In this document: in pieces, positions 11,786-21,515 of the stretch | How positions within the stretch are numbered: the first letter of the stretch is position 1 | Layout: each line of letters begins with the position of its first letter | Assembly (NCBI GenBank): GCA_036387135.1 | Contig: DASVUH010000045.1 | Span: forward strand, 39,518 to 103,517 | From: JALZCH01 sp036387135 | GTDB lineage: Bacteria; Acidobacteriota; Blastocatellia; Pyrinomonadales; Pyrinomonadaceae | Direction: 5' to 3' | DNA length: 64,000 nt | Position numbers and translations under genes: made by a program | The notes under the pieces: generated by a model | Database searches by the model: none | Seen by the model: only the letters and a program-made list of their open reading frames with translations | What the model was told of the DNA's origin: nothing

Positions 11786-12010
11786 AAAATCTCCTTGTTC
11801 TTTTAGCCTTAACAAGCGCCGCCAAAGGCGATTTACGCCTGTTTTTTTGCTGTGAGTTTTTGATGAAAAGGCATTTGTAATCGTTGTCAAAAAACAAAGC
11901 GCGCGGTCTATCAAACAAACCTGCAATGTAGTTTTTAAGTAATCCGAAAATTTTGATCGGGAACTTACGAAATTGTTCAGACGTATGCAAAAATGTAGAG
12001 GCAAAACACT

Positions 12011-12490
12011 ATGTATTGTTCATCTTGCGGCACAGCCGTGACACAAAATTTAATTTACTGTAACCGCTGCGGAGCAAAGCTAAGCGATGCGGCAAAAGAT
12101 GATGGCAGCAGAGCATCGGAAATACCGCCGGCTATGCTTGTCTGTGCAATGGTAGCGACATTCGTCTTTGGAATGGCTGCGGTTGCTGCGTTCTTGTCAG
12201 TAGCAAAAGGCGGCGATCCAATCGGCATCGCAGTGCTGGCTCTTACTTTTCTTCTGATATTGGTCTTGGAGAGCATCTTCACCTGGCTTTTATTTCGGGG
12301 CAAAAAAGTTGTTAAAGCGGTAAACGCCACAAACCGCGTCAATGAGCAAGCAAGAAATGAAATTCACACCGCACCAGCGGCAGGAATGTTAGCAGAACCG
12401 ATTCCGAGCGTTACCGAGCAAACTACCGGCTTGCTTGAACCAATCCAACGTGACCAGAAATCAAAAGATATTAGCAAGAAGTTTTTATAG
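12011..12490 (+). CDS. Zinc-ribbon membrane protein
   Basis: 159 residues. MYCSSCGTAVTQNLIYCNRCGAKL at the N-terminus is a zinc ribbon with two CxxC pairs. Two hydrophobic segments follow (about residues 42-65 and 76-97), then a polar C-terminal tail without motif. Proteins of this type are common in acidobacteria and their role is unknown. It is transcribed away from the exported-protein gene at 11785. Confidence 0.8.
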   Translation: MYCSSCGTAVTQNLIYCNRCGAKLSDAAKDDGSRASEIPPAMLVCAMVATFVFGMAAVAAFLSVAKGGDPIGIAVLALTFLLILVLESIFTWLLFRGKKVVKAVNATNRVNEQARNEIHTAPAAGMLAEPIPSVTEQTTGLLEPIQRDQKSKDISKKFL

Positions 12491-12516
12491 TCTTTTAAAT
12501 GATCTTGAATTAACAG

Positions 12517-14193
12517 CTATTTTAGTTGTTTTATCTCCTTTAATCTCATGGAAACTTCATAATGTTTCGGATTTATCGCTAAAGACTTTTCCAGGTTTTG
12601 GATTGCCAGTTCTTTATTTCCCGTTCTGAAATGCGCTTCGCCCAAAGCAAAATATGAGCGGAAAGAATGCGGATTCGCTTCGGCGTTGATTTTGAAAAGC
12701 ACGAGCGCCTGTTCCGGTTTCTTTTCATTCAAAAGCCGCTGACCGTTTTCTAATAAAGGCTGTTCGGTGCTGACGTAGCGATGAGCGGGCTGTGCCATAA
12801 AATCACGATAGTTTTTGACCGCCAGTTCGACGCCGCCTTTTGTTAAAGCTTCGTCAATAATTTCGGTAAGCGATTTCCTGGGCGAATAATTCAGAATCGC
12901 CTCCATCCCAGGATCGCGATTCGTACGATAATCTTCTGAGGAAAACTCTGCCGCTATTTCCGGCGCAGTCCAGAAGCGCGTATCCCAGGGCGCCCAATCC
13001 TGCCAGTAATAAACGGAAACGCGCACGGTCATTCCGCTATTGGGAAGCGTGATTCGGCGCGAGTCGCCGTAAACATTTCCTTTTGACGCGGACGGCTCGC
13101 CGACGAATATGACATTTGTGTATTCTTCCAGATTATTTAGAAGAAATTGCGATGCCGACCAGGTGCTGCGCCCAATGAGTACAAAAAGCTTTCCGCGCTC
13201 ATTGATTTTCGATTTTATGATTGCAATTTCGAGCGGGCGAAAAAGCATCCCGTTGCCGCCGCGATTAAGCCGTAAATCAATAATGAGCTTTTCAACCGGA
13301 TTCGCCTCGACAAATGCGAAAAGACGTTTCGAGAAATCAGCTATAGTTTCGTTTTCTTTATTCGTGCCCTGATTGATTTGTGCATAAACAATGCGTTTTT
13401 CGGGGAAATATTCAAACCGGAATTTATCGTTCGGGTCTTTGAGCCACAAAGGTTGCGCATTTGTCCCGCCTTCGCGCAAATCACCCCAATTCGGTTTGTT
13501 AATCCAGGTTGTATCGGTATCGGGCGGGAGCATTTCAGCTAATCCGGCGGGCTTGAGCGTAACAATTTCCTGTTTACCGCCTTTTTCAATCGAAAGCGTG
13601 ACGTTTTCCATATCGCCGACGATTCCGAATGCGTGCAGAACTTCGGGCATTACGAGCAAGTGCGGGACGAAAAATTTAACGCCCATTTCGTTGTCGCGTC
13701 CGAGCATTTCCTGCACTTTTGCGATTGATTCTTCAACCGAGAAATTACCGATTTTTGTTACACGCGCGCCGACAAGCGCGGCGTGTTCTCGCTCGGCGGC
13801 TCTGACAAATAAACCGTCTTTGAACAAATAGAGCTTAACGGGCAAAGCGCGGAAACCGATTTTCGTGTCACGAGTCGGGTAAATGTTTGTATGACCGTCG
13901 CCAACCATAGCCACGATTTTTGCCATTTCAACAATAATCTGGTGTCTGGCGAGCTGTGGAATGCGCTCGTGCAATCTTTTGATTGCGGCGTTGAAATGTT
14001 CCGGCGACATCGTGTGAAAGAGATTTTTGTGAAATTTGGGCATTTGTTCCGCCATATACCGCAAATCTTCGCGCCATTTGGCGGCTTCTTCCGCATTAAC
14101 CGCAATGTTTGATTGTTTGTTTTGAGCCGGAGAGATGTTAATAAAGAGAACGCCGCACAATAATGTGTAAAAGAGGGTGCGTAAAATTTTCAT
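12517..14193 (-). CDS. S41-like peptidase with C-terminal TPRs, exported
   Basis: 558 residues from the ATG at 14193. A signal peptide covers residues 1-23 (LFYTLLCGVLFINISPAQ). The N-terminal part has MVGDGHTNI, a conserved segment of S41-type tail-specific proteases; the core has IIDLRLNRGGNG and STWSASQFLLNNLEEY, where S41 enzymes carry the nucleophile. The catalytic set is not fully clear, so activity is uncertain. The last about 90 residues form tetratricopeptide repeats (SYFALGEAHFRTGNKELAIQ). Likely a periplasmic or secreted protease or binding protein. Confidence 0.82.
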   Translation of the reverse strand: MKILRTLFYTLLCGVLFINISPAQNKQSNIAVNAEEAAKWREDLRYMAEQMPKFHKNLFHTMSPEHFNAAIKRLHERIPQLARHQIIVEMAKIVAMVGDGHTNIYPTRDTKIGFRALPVKLYLFKDGLFVRAAEREHAALVGARVTKIGNFSVEESIAKVQEMLGRDNEMGVKFFVPHLLVMPEVLHAFGIVGDMENVTLSIEKGGKQEIVTLKPAGLAEMLPPDTDTTWINKPNWGDLREGGTNAQPLWLKDPNDKFRFEYFPEKRIVYAQINQGTNKENETIADFSKRLFAFVEANPVEKLIIDLRLNRGGNGMLFRPLEIAIIKSKINERGKLFVLIGRSTWSASQFLLNNLEEYTNVIFVGEPSASKGNVYGDSRRITLPNSGMTVRVSVYYWQDWAPWDTRFWTAPEIAAEFSSEDYRTNRDPGMEAILNYSPRKSLTEIIDEALTKGGVELAVKNYRDFMAQPAHRYVSTEQPLLENGQRLLNEKKPEQALVLFKINAEANPHSFRSYFALGEAHFRTGNKELAIQNLEKSLAINPKHYEVSMRLKEIKQLK

Positions 14194-14346
14194 TGTTTTT
14201 CTAAACTCGTTTGTTATACGAGCGCCTGCTTTCTTTCGTATTTTGATCGTTATTTTTTGAGCCGAACGTTCCGCGTTATTATTAAAACGCCGCAAGAGAT
14301 TTTTTTATGACAATTTTTTCAGAAATTTTGGAAAGGGGATAATCTG

Positions 14347-14877
14347 ATGAATTTAATTTTTATTTACGGTCCGCCTGCTGCCGGAAAGCTGACAGTTGCA
14401 AAAGAGATTGCGGCTTTAACCGGCTACAAAGTCTTTCATAATCATCTTTCGATTGATTGCATCGAGCCTGTTTTCGAGTTCGGAACCCCGACTTTTTATA
14501 AATTAATCGAGAAAATTCGGCTCGATGTGATCGGTGAAGCCGCCCGCGAAAACGTCAGTTTGATCTACACATTTTGTTACGCCAAAGACCAGGACGACGC
14601 GCATATTGACAAAGTTCTCGAAGCCATCGAAAAACACGGCGGCAAGGTTTGTTTTGTTTTACTCAGATGCCTGCGCGAAGAATTGGAAAAGCGCGTCGTC
14701 GAAGAAAGCCGCAAAAAGTACGGCAAAGCAAACAATCTAAATATTTTGAACGAATTGCTGGACAAATACGAATTGTTTCAACCCGTCAATGCGCGCAAAA
14801 GTCTGATTGTTGACAACACCGATCTTTCGCCGCAGGAAACTGCTCGACGGATTGTAGAACATTTCAAATTGTTGTAA
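14347..14877 (+). CDS. P-loop kinase-like protein
   Basis: 176 residues. FIYGPPAAGKLTVAKEIA at the N-terminus is a Walker A motif of the adenylate/shikimate kinase type; LLRCLREELEKRVVEESRKKYGK resembles the lid arginines, and DNTDLSPQETARRI is a typical C-terminal segment of small P-loop kinases. The substrate is unknown. AAAGGGGAT precedes the ATG. A terminator follows. Confidence 0.82.
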   Translation: MNLIFIYGPPAAGKLTVAKEIAALTGYKVFHNHLSIDCIEPVFEFGTPTFYKLIEKIRLDVIGEAARENVSLIYTFCYAKDQDDAHIDKVLEAIEKHGGKVCFVLLRCLREELEKRVVEESRKKYGKANNLNILNELLDKYELFQPVNARKSLIVDNTDLSPQETARRIVEHFKLL

Positions 14878-14901
14878 GATTCCGCACTTACAAAAAGCCA
14901 A

Positions 14902-14934
14902 AGCTGCGGGTTTCCGACAACTCGCGGCTTTTTT
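14902..14934 (+). terminator. Intrinsic terminator after the P-loop kinase gene
   Basis: AGCTGCGGGTT pairs with AACTCGCGGCT over 11 pairs, followed by TTTTTT. Confidence 0.85.
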
Positions 14935-14947
14935 ATTTGGAGGAAAT

Positions 14948-15370
14948 ATGATTTATAAAACAGACGGCGAAATCGAATCGTTAATCGAACGCTTTGAAAA
15001 CTGCACCGTTTCGGAGAAAGAATGGACGCACGCCGCGCATTTGACCGCCGCGCTCTGGTATTGTCTGCGCGAACCGGATTTGGAAACGGCGACGGGAAAA
15101 ATGCGCGACGGAATTTTTAAATTAAATGCGTCGCACAACGTTCCGAATACGCCGACGCGCGGCTATCACGAAACTTTGACGGTTTTCTGGATGCGAACGG
15201 TTTCCGATTTTTTGGGTAATATAAAAGACAGAAGCTCTCTGGCTGTGTTGGCAAATGAAGTAATCGAAACTTGCAGCGATTCGGGCTTGCCGCTAAAGTT
15301 TTACAGCCGCGAGCTTTTATTTTCGCCCGAAGCCAGAGCAAAATATATTGAGCCGGATTTAGCCAAATGA
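14948..15370 (+). CDS. Conserved hypothetical protein
   Basis: 140 residues. The segment EWTHAAHLTAALWY near residue 23 with two histidines and the later RGYHETLTVFWMRTV recall a family of small uncharacterised bacterial proteins with a possible metal-binding histidine pair; the function is unknown to me. GGAGGAAAT precedes the ATG. The stop overlaps the start of the next gene (ATGA), so the two are translationally coupled. Confidence 0.7.
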   Translation: MIYKTDGEIESLIERFENCTVSEKEWTHAAHLTAALWYCLREPDLETATGKMRDGIFKLNASHNVPNTPTRGYHETLTVFWMRTVSDFLGNIKDRSSLAVLANEVIETCSDSGLPLKFYSRELLFSPEARAKYIEPDLAK

Positions 15371-15570
15371 ATTCACAAAACAGAAAAGACATTCGACCGG
15401 GTTTGCGCGTCGCAATTGTTTTAAAACAAGACCAGCGCACCGGAAAACGCACCGAGGGCGTCGTAAAAGACATTTTGACCAATTCGCAGTCTCACCCGCA
15501 CGGAATCAAAGTGCGTCTAACCGACGGGCAAGTCGGACGTGTGCAGGAAATTTTAGAAATGGAGAATTGA
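15367..15570 (+). CDS. ywbE: YwbE-like small protein
   Basis: 67 residues, full family length. The pattern IRPGLRVAIVLKQDQRTGKRTEGVVKDILT...HPHGIKVRL...GRVQEI is that of the YwbE family, a small beta-rich protein of unknown function, named from Bacillus. It starts within the stop codon of the upstream gene. The last codons overlap the left arm of the microrepeat hairpin preceding cysS. Confidence 0.9.
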   Translation: MNSQNRKDIRPGLRVAIVLKQDQRTGKRTEGVVKDILTNSQSHPHGIKVRLTDGQVGRVQEILEMEN

Positions 15571-15634
15571 GAACGAAGAACTGAGAACTAAAATACACAT
15601 TCGGTTCTCCGTTCTCCGCTCTCGGTTCTCAGTT
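15564..15634 (+). repeat. Microrepeat hairpin (gagaact words) before cysS
   Basis: Left arm GAGAACG-AAGAACT-GAGAACT, right arm GTTCTCC-GTTCTCC-GCTCTCG-GTTCTCA, both in 7-base steps. It ends five bases before the cysS ATG, with a GGAG just before the left arm. Confidence 0.88.
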
Positions 15635-15638
15635 ATTT

Positions 15639-17039
15639 ATGCTTAGATTTCATAATAATTTAACGGACAAAACCGAAGATTTTATACCTTTGCAGGACAA
15701 CGAAGTCAAAATGTATTTGTGCGGTCCGACGGTTTGGAATTTCGCGCACATCGGCAATTTTCGCACGTTCGCGTTTGGCGATTTGCTGCGGCGTTATCTT
15801 AAATTTAAAGGCTATAACGTGACGCACGTAATGAATTTGACAGACGTTGACGACCGGATTATCGAAAAATCTAAAGAAGCCGGAAAGACGATTGACGAAT
15901 TTGTCCAGCCGTTTATCGAAGCGTTTTGGGATGACGCGGATGCGCTCGGAAACGAAAGACCGGACATTGCGCCGCGCGCCACCGAACACATCGCGGAAAT
16001 GATCGAAATCATTCAAAAACTGATGGAAAACGGGCGCGCTTATGAAGCGGGCGGTTCGATTTATTATCGAATTTCCGCTTTTCCAGAATACGGCAAGCTC
16101 TCGAAAATCAGTTTTGAAGGCAACATCGAAGGCGGTTCGGGGCGCGTAGATACGGACAAATACGACAAGGAAAACGCTCGCGATTTCGCGCTCTGGAAAT
16201 TTGTTGACGCTGACGAACCCGCAGGTTGGGATGCGCCTTTCGGTCGCGGTCGACCGGGCTGGCATATCGAATGCTCGGCGATGTCTATGAAATATCTGGG
16301 CGAAACTTTCGACATTCACGCGGGCGGAATTGATTTGCAGTTTCCGCATCACGAAAACGAAATTGCCCAAAGCGAAGGCGCAACCGGAAAATTGTTTTCC
16401 AAATACTGGCTGCACGGCGAGTTTTTGAAAATTGACAGCGAAAAAATGTCGAAATCGCTCGGCAACGATTTTACTTTCCGCGAATTGCGCGAGCGCGGGC
16501 ATAAGCCTCTGGCGATTCGTTATTTGCTCTTGAGCGTGCCGTATGACAACCAGCTTAATTTCACGTTTGAAAATCTGCGCGGGGCGGAAAACACAATCGA
16601 ACGCTTGCAGGATTTTCGCCGCCGCGTTGCCGAAGCTCGCGTCGAAAGCGGTCTAAACCCGGAAGTGGAAAGAATTGTTCTGGATTCTCTGAAACAATTT
16701 GAAGACGCGATGGACGACAATCTAAACACTTCGGTCGCGCTCGCGGCGCTTCACAATCTAGTCCGCGAAGTGAACACGGCTTTGGCAAGCGATGCGGTAC
16801 GCGCGGATGATCGAAATCTTGTCCTTGACGCGATTGCAAAATTCGATTCCGTTTTCGGCATTTTCGGCAAAGAACGCGAAGAAATGCTCGATTCGGAAAT
16901 TCAAGCCTTGATTGACGAGCGCCAGGAAGCGCGCCGAAATCGCAATTTCGCGCGTTCGGACGAAATCCGCGATTTGCTCGCCGCCAAAGGAATCACTCTC
17001 GAAGACACAAAAGACGGCGTTCGATGGAAACGAAAATAA
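15639..17039 (+). CDS. cysS: Cysteinyl-tRNA synthetase
   Basis: 466 residues, normal length. Class I synthetase charging tRNA-Cys. Visible: the zinc ligand region CGPTVWN, the HIGH-type motif FAHIGNFR at about residue 35, HIECSAMS and HHENEIAQSEG for zinc and cysteine binding, and KMSKSLGN near residue 268. No ribosome site immediately precedes the ATG because the hairpin occupies that place. Confidence 0.97.
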   Translation: MLRFHNNLTDKTEDFIPLQDNEVKMYLCGPTVWNFAHIGNFRTFAFGDLLRRYLKFKGYNVTHVMNLTDVDDRIIEKSKEAGKTIDEFVQPFIEAFWDDADALGNERPDIAPRATEHIAEMIEIIQKLMENGRAYEAGGSIYYRISAFPEYGKLSKISFEGNIEGGSGRVDTDKYDKENARDFALWKFVDADEPAGWDAPFGRGRPGWHIECSAMSMKYLGETFDIHAGGIDLQFPHHENEIAQSEGATGKLFSKYWLHGEFLKIDSEKMSKSLGNDFTFRELRERGHKPLAIRYLLLSVPYDNQLNFTFENLRGAENTIERLQDFRRRVAEARVESGLNPEVERIVLDSLKQFEDAMDDNLNTSVALAALHNLVREVNTALASDAVRADDRNLVLDAIAKFDSVFGIFGKEREEMLDSEIQALIDERQEARRNRNFARSDEIRDLLAAKGITLEDTKDGVRWKRK

Positions 17040-17040
17040 A

Positions 17041-18582
17041 TTATTTTTCGACCTTGACGAGAAACGCCGTCTCGCCTGTTGCTTTGAATTCGAGCGGCGC
17101 GCCGGTTTTATAACCGCGCGCCGCTAAATCCTGCAACAACGGGTGTTGAGGATTCCAGTTTTTATCTCGAAAAGCAATCCAAAATCGGTCGCCCGCGAGC
17201 GCATTTTTATCCGTAACTGTCACTTCTTCAAAACCACGCGGCAGAAAATAAGCTTTGTCTTCCAAGATTCCGGGAAAATCTTTAACGGCGACAACCCGAA
17301 CGCGCTCGCTCGTTTTGGTCGCAAACCACAAATGATAAGCCACCAAATCTTCAAAAGCATAAACGGTCAAATTCTCAACCGCAGTTTCGTTCTTAATTGC
17401 CTGCGTCGCCAACTCTTCCCATCCGCACCAAATGTTGATGTTTTTCGTTCGCGCGAAGTGAAACGCGCAGCCCGCTAAAATCAGCGCGCCGAGCAAACCG
17501 AAAGCCGCGATTTTCAGCCCGACCGGGCGCAAACGATTGAGCGCGAAAGCGACTAGCAAACTATAAGGCGCGAAAATTATGATCAAATGGCGAACTCCCC
17601 AAACCGAATACGGCAGCAACCAGCTTGCGACAAAAGCAATGACGACCGGAACGCAAACGAAAAGGGCGAGCAGACGGAAAACGAAATTCTCTTTTACGAC
17701 GAAAAGCGAAAAAATCATTGCGCCGATGCAGACGAATGCAAAAGGCAGCGAAATTAACAACAGATTGGGCGCTTCCAAATTGTTTTGCTGGTAATAAAAC
17801 GGTTCGTGGAGCGAGAAAACGAAGGACAAAAGTTTTGCCAAAGTCGGTTTTGCCGCCCAGCCGATGTTTTGTTTTAACCCGGTGCTCGCCTGCGCCGCTT
17901 TGACGACGGCAAACGCCCATGGCGCGAAACAAATCGCTAAAAACAAAAATCCCGCGACAAAACGTTTTAAAAATTCCCGTCGCCACAGCAAAATCGCCGA
18001 AAGCTCGGAAACGACGACGAGCCAGCCGAAATAATGCGTGAAAACGAGCAGCAAATTGACGAAAAACAGCCAGAAAAAAGTTGATTTGCGAGTCGTGTTC
18101 AGAAAACGGACGAACAGCCAGATTGAAAAAAGCGACATGCAAAACAAAACGCTGTACATCCGAACTTCCTGCGAGTATTTGACCAGAAGACCGTTGACGG
18201 CGAGAAGCGTAATCGTCGTGATTTTTTCCGTTGCCGAAAATTTTAGCTCGCGGCACAGCAAAAGGAGCGGAACGAGCGCCAGAATCGAAAAGAAAACCGG
18301 AAAAACCCTGAGCCACAAAAGCGATTCGCCGCCCGCCAAAATCCAGAATTTCAGCCAAATGTAAAAAAGCGGCGGATGAATCAAATCCTGCGCGACAAAA
18401 TCGAGCAAAGCGGGTATCGGCAGAGCATTCGGCGCGTGATGATTCGCGGCGTGAACGCTGAAAATCTCGTCGAACCAGAGACACGAATCGGTCAAGCCCC
18501 AAAAACGCGCGGCGACGTAAAGAGCGGCGGCTAAAAAGATACCGAATCGGGAAAAGAATTTATTGTTTTTATCGAAAGGCAT
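17041..18582 (-). CDS. Membrane glycosyltransferase, ArnT/PMT-like (GT39 type)
   Basis: 513 residues with about 10 or more hydrophobic segments. The N-terminal loop carries LWFDEIFSVHAA and DLIHPPLFYIWLKFW, matching the acidic pair and HPPL pattern of GT39/ArnT-like enzymes that move sugars from polyprenyl phosphate donors to lipids or proteins outside the inner membrane. The C-terminal half is a soluble periplasmic domain. The substrate is unknown. It is convergent with cysS, one base apart. Confidence 0.82.
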   Translation of the reverse strand: MPFDKNNKFFSRFGIFLAAALYVAARFWGLTDSCLWFDEIFSVHAANHHAPNALPIPALLDFVAQDLIHPPLFYIWLKFWILAGGESLLWLRVFPVFFSILALVPLLLLCRELKFSATEKITTITLLAVNGLLVKYSQEVRMYSVLFCMSLFSIWLFVRFLNTTRKSTFFWLFFVNLLLVFTHYFGWLVVVSELSAILLWRREFLKRFVAGFLFLAICFAPWAFAVVKAAQASTGLKQNIGWAAKPTLAKLLSFVFSLHEPFYYQQNNLEAPNLLLISLPFAFVCIGAMIFSLFVVKENFVFRLLALFVCVPVVIAFVASWLLPYSVWGVRHLIIIFAPYSLLVAFALNRLRPVGLKIAAFGLLGALILAGCAFHFARTKNINIWCGWEELATQAIKNETAVENLTVYAFEDLVAYHLWFATKTSERVRVVAVKDFPGILEDKAYFLPRGFEEVTVTDKNALAGDRFWIAFRDKNWNPQHPLLQDLAARGYKTGAPLEFKATGETAFLVKVEK

Positions 18583-18856
18583 TGAATCGAAATTTGCTTT
18601 TAAAATTTAACTTAAAATTCAATTTGTGTTAGCATTTTCTTGCAATCTTTCCCGCTTTTTTTCAAAAATGCTGTTTACGCACACGACATTTCCAATCAGT
18701 TTTCGCTCGTTTATGAAACGCACGCCGGTCGTCGTGCGACCGAGTTTGTTCGTCGGGTAGTTCGGTTTTCTTCAATCGTTTTTGCCGCTGCGGTTTCTCA
18801 GCGAAACTCTTTATTCGTCAATCAATTGTTTTCAATTTAAAAGGAGAAAAAAAACT
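18583..18856. other. Intergenic region, no gene seen
   Basis: This holds the divergent 5' regions of the glycosyltransferase and the aminotransferase. An open frame across it (18640-18840) lacks a ribosome site. It presumably carries promoters for both genes; I see no clear box pair. Confidence 0.4.
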
Positions 18857-20215
18857 ATGTCAGCACCAATGCTTGAAACTCAAAAACCGATTATCAAAAC
18901 CGAGCTGCCCGGACCGAAAGCTCAGGAAATTATTGCAGCAGACCAGGAATTTGTCACGCCTTCCTACCCGCGCCCGGATTACAAATTAGTCGTCGAAAAA
19001 GGCGAAGGCGTCTGGATAACCGACGTTGACGGCAACGTCTTTTTGGATTGCAACGCCGGAGTCGCCGTCTGCAACACGGGGCACTGCCACCCGGAAATCG
19101 TGCGCGCCGTGCAGGAACAAACCGCACAACTGATGCATATGTGCGGAACCGATTATTATTATCGTCATATGCCCGCGCTCGGCAAAAAACTGGACGAAAT
19201 CACGCCCGTTCCCAGCCCGACGAAAACGCATTTTGCCAATTCCGGCGCGGAAGCGATTGAAACCGCTTTAAAACTGGCGATGTATCACACGGGAAGGCAG
19301 AAATTTATTTCGTTTTTCGGCTCTTTTCACGGCAGAACTTTGGGCGCGCTGTCGCTAACTTCATCGAAAGTCGCGCAGCGGCGCGGTTTTATGCGGCAGG
19401 CTTTGGATGTGGTTCACGTTCCGTATCCGAATAAACTGCGCTCGCCGTTTGCCGGAGCGACCGATGAAGAATCGGCGTCGAAAGCGACGGTAAATTTTAT
19501 CGAAAACACGCTTTTCAAAACCACGACGCCGCCCGATGAAGTCGCTGCAATCGTCTTTGAAGTTGTGCAGGGCGAAGGCGGCTATGTTCCCGCGCCTGCT
19601 CATTTTGTTAAAGAAATTCGCCGGGTTTGCGACGAAAACGGGATTTTGCTCATCGTTGATGAAGTGCAGTCAGGCTTTGGGCGAACCGGCAAAATGTTCG
19701 CGTCCGACCATTACGATTTAAAACCCGACATTATGACGCTCGCCAAAGGACTCGGTTCGGGCTTGCCGATTGGCGCTTGCGTTGCTCGCGCAGACATTAT
19801 GAATTGGGGCAAAGGCGCGCACGCTTCGACGTTCGGCGGAAATCCGGTTTGCATCGCTTCCGCCTTGAAAACAATCGAGCTGCTCGAAAACGGGCTGGTC
19901 GAAAATTCGGCGCGTGTCGGCGAGCATCTGCAAAACGGTCTGCGGCAATTGATGCAAAAATACGATTGCATCGGCGACGTGCGCGGGCTTGGATTGATGA
20001 TCGGCGTCGAGTTTGTCGAATCTAAACATTCAATGACGCCTGCGCCGGAACTGCGCGACCGCATCGAAATGGAATGTTTTAATCGCGGTTTAATTATTCT
20101 GGGCTGCGGTAATTCGACCATTCGTTTTTCGCCGCCGCTTGTTTTGACCGAAGAAAACGCCGATGTTGCGGTTGAAATCTTTGACGCCGCGATTGCAGCC
20201 GCTTTACAAAAATAA
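18857..20215 (+). CDS. Class III aminotransferase, 4-aminobutyrate/acetylornithine type
   Basis: 452 residues from the ATG at 18857, which follows AAAGGAGAAA. PLP enzyme of fold type I: NSGAEAIETALKLA (phosphate site), FHGRTLGALSLTSSK, the LIVDEVQSGFGRTGK segment with the PLP-binding Asp, and LAKGLGSGLPIGA with the Schiff-base Lys. It is closest to the 4-aminobutyrate aminotransferase family, though acetylornithine or other omega-amino acid substrates cannot be excluded. It appears to be a single-gene unit. Confidence 0.9.
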   Translation: MSAPMLETQKPIIKTELPGPKAQEIIAADQEFVTPSYPRPDYKLVVEKGEGVWITDVDGNVFLDCNAGVAVCNTGHCHPEIVRAVQEQTAQLMHMCGTDYYYRHMPALGKKLDEITPVPSPTKTHFANSGAEAIETALKLAMYHTGRQKFISFFGSFHGRTLGALSLTSSKVAQRRGFMRQALDVVHVPYPNKLRSPFAGATDEESASKATVNFIENTLFKTTTPPDEVAAIVFEVVQGEGGYVPAPAHFVKEIRRVCDENGILLIVDEVQSGFGRTGKMFASDHYDLKPDIMTLAKGLGSGLPIGACVARADIMNWGKGAHASTFGGNPVCIASALKTIELLENGLVENSARVGEHLQNGLRQLMQKYDCIGDVRGLGLMIGVEFVESKHSMTPAPELRDRIEMECFNRGLIILGCGNSTIRFSPPLVLTEENADVAVEIFDAAIAAALQK

Positions 20216-20411
20216 AATTCCTATGAAATTTTTCAACGGGATTTTATTTAGCAGCTTAAACTACCCTTAGATTTTACTGAATCAACGTTTTTATTGATTT
20301 ATGAAATTAAATCAGGGTATAAAAATTCGGTTTAAGAAGGCTATAATTCAGTACAAATCAAAGTTCGACACTTCTTGAAACTTGTAGTAGCGGGGTGTTA
20401 GAACCGATAAA

Positions 20412-20984
20412 ATGAGCGAGCCAATAAATTTAACATTCAGTTATTCCGAAAAAGAGTATGTCTCTGGCTCTCGTTTGCTTTACGCTCGCATTTATCACAC
20501 AAATTTCTATTTTGCCTTGTCCTTTATTGCTCTTTCCGGCGCAACCACCGGCTTTCTATTATTCGGTGCTTCTTTTCTTTGGTATGCAGCAATTCTAGTT
20601 GGGCTTGTGTCTTTAGTATTTGCTCTTATCTCTTTCAACAGCCCTAAACAACATTATCGAACCGGTCCGTTGCTTCGCGAGCAGTTGAATTTTGAATTTT
20701 CCGAAGACGGCATTTGGTTCAGAGCAAAGAACATTGATTCTCGTTTTGAGTGGAGTTTGTATAAACAGGTTCTGGAAACGCGTGAGTTTTATTATTTGTT
20801 GTACGGAAAGAATGAAGCCACGATGATTCCGAAGCGAGTTTTTACAGACGCGGAAGAAGCGGTTTTTAGAAATTTGTTGCAGCGTAAAGTTACGCCAAAG
20901 TTTGAAGTTTTTGGCGGCGCGTCAAAACAAACGAACGAATTGCAAAGTGAATATGTGCCAAACCAACCTCTCGATTGGAGGTGA
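20412..20984 (+). CDS. YcxB-like membrane protein
   Basis: 190 residues with two adjacent transmembrane segments (about residues 34-75) and a C-terminal domain with EFSEDGIWFRAKN...FEWSLYKQVLETREFYYLLY...MIPKRVF, the pattern of YcxB-like C-terminal domains. Function unknown. GGGGTGTTAGAACCG precedes the start, so ribosome binding is weak. Confidence 0.78.
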   Translation: MSEPINLTFSYSEKEYVSGSRLLYARIYHTNFYFALSFIALSGATTGFLLFGASFLWYAAILVGLVSLVFALISFNSPKQHYRTGPLLREQLNFEFSEDGIWFRAKNIDSRFEWSLYKQVLETREFYYLLYGKNEATMIPKRVFTDAEEAVFRNLLQRKVTPKFEVFGGASKQTNELQSEYVPNQPLDWR

Positions 20985-21158
20985 CGCCGTGTCGAACAAA
21001 TCAATGGACGCGCGGCGGAAACAGCTATTTTCTTATTCAGCTTGCGTGTTAAACTCTGGCTTTTGTGCTGGCGGTTTCCGCCCACGCCATCCAAATCGTT
21101 AGTGGAAATTACTGAAAGAGCAAGGTTTTAACATGCGTATTTCTGAAAATAAAATCTG

Positions 21159-21383
21159 ATGCAACAGCAATGGAAAATGCCGAAATGGATGGAGCGATAC
21201 CGCGAGTTGATTAGAACGCGCGGGAATCGCACGGTTGAAGAAGTGATGAGCGACGTTGCGGGCGATATGAACAGCCCGCACGCCGAATTGCGCGAACGCT
21301 CGATGTCGAATTACGCCGTCGCCGCGCAAATCAATCTGCTCAACGACCTTTATCAAAGAGGTTTGTTGACAAAAGACGAATAA
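21159..21383 (+). CDS. Small conserved protein, unknown
   Basis: 74 residues, polar and helical, with MERYRELIRTRGNRTVEEVMSD and YAVAAQINLLNDLYQRGLL. A strong terminator follows it, which supports a real gene. I do not recognise the family. Confidence 0.55.
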   Translation: MQQQWKMPKWMERYRELIRTRGNRTVEEVMSDVAGDMNSPHAELRERSMSNYAVAAQINLLNDLYQRGLLTKDE

Positions 21384-21410
21384 AAATCGAAATAATTTCG
21401 GATTCTGAAA

Positions 21411-21446
21411 AACAATCGCCGCCTTTCTAAACCGGCGGCGATTGTT
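21411..21446 (+). terminator. Intrinsic terminator
   Basis: AACAATCGCCGCC and GGCGGCGATTGTT form a 13-pair stem followed by TTTT. Confidence 0.9.
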
Positions 21447-21515
21447 TTTTCTGTTATTTTCCAGATGTTTTATTTATAATCGGCGGCGGATTAAAAGTCT
21501 TGCAGGTTAAGTTTT

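Noticed and set aside
15660..16502. 280-codon antisense frame within cysS
   Set aside because: Shadow of the cysS coding sequence; no start signals and improbable composition.
17561..18502. 313-codon frame on the minus strand within the glycosyltransferase
   Set aside because: Arg/Phe-rich shadow in another frame of a clear membrane protein.
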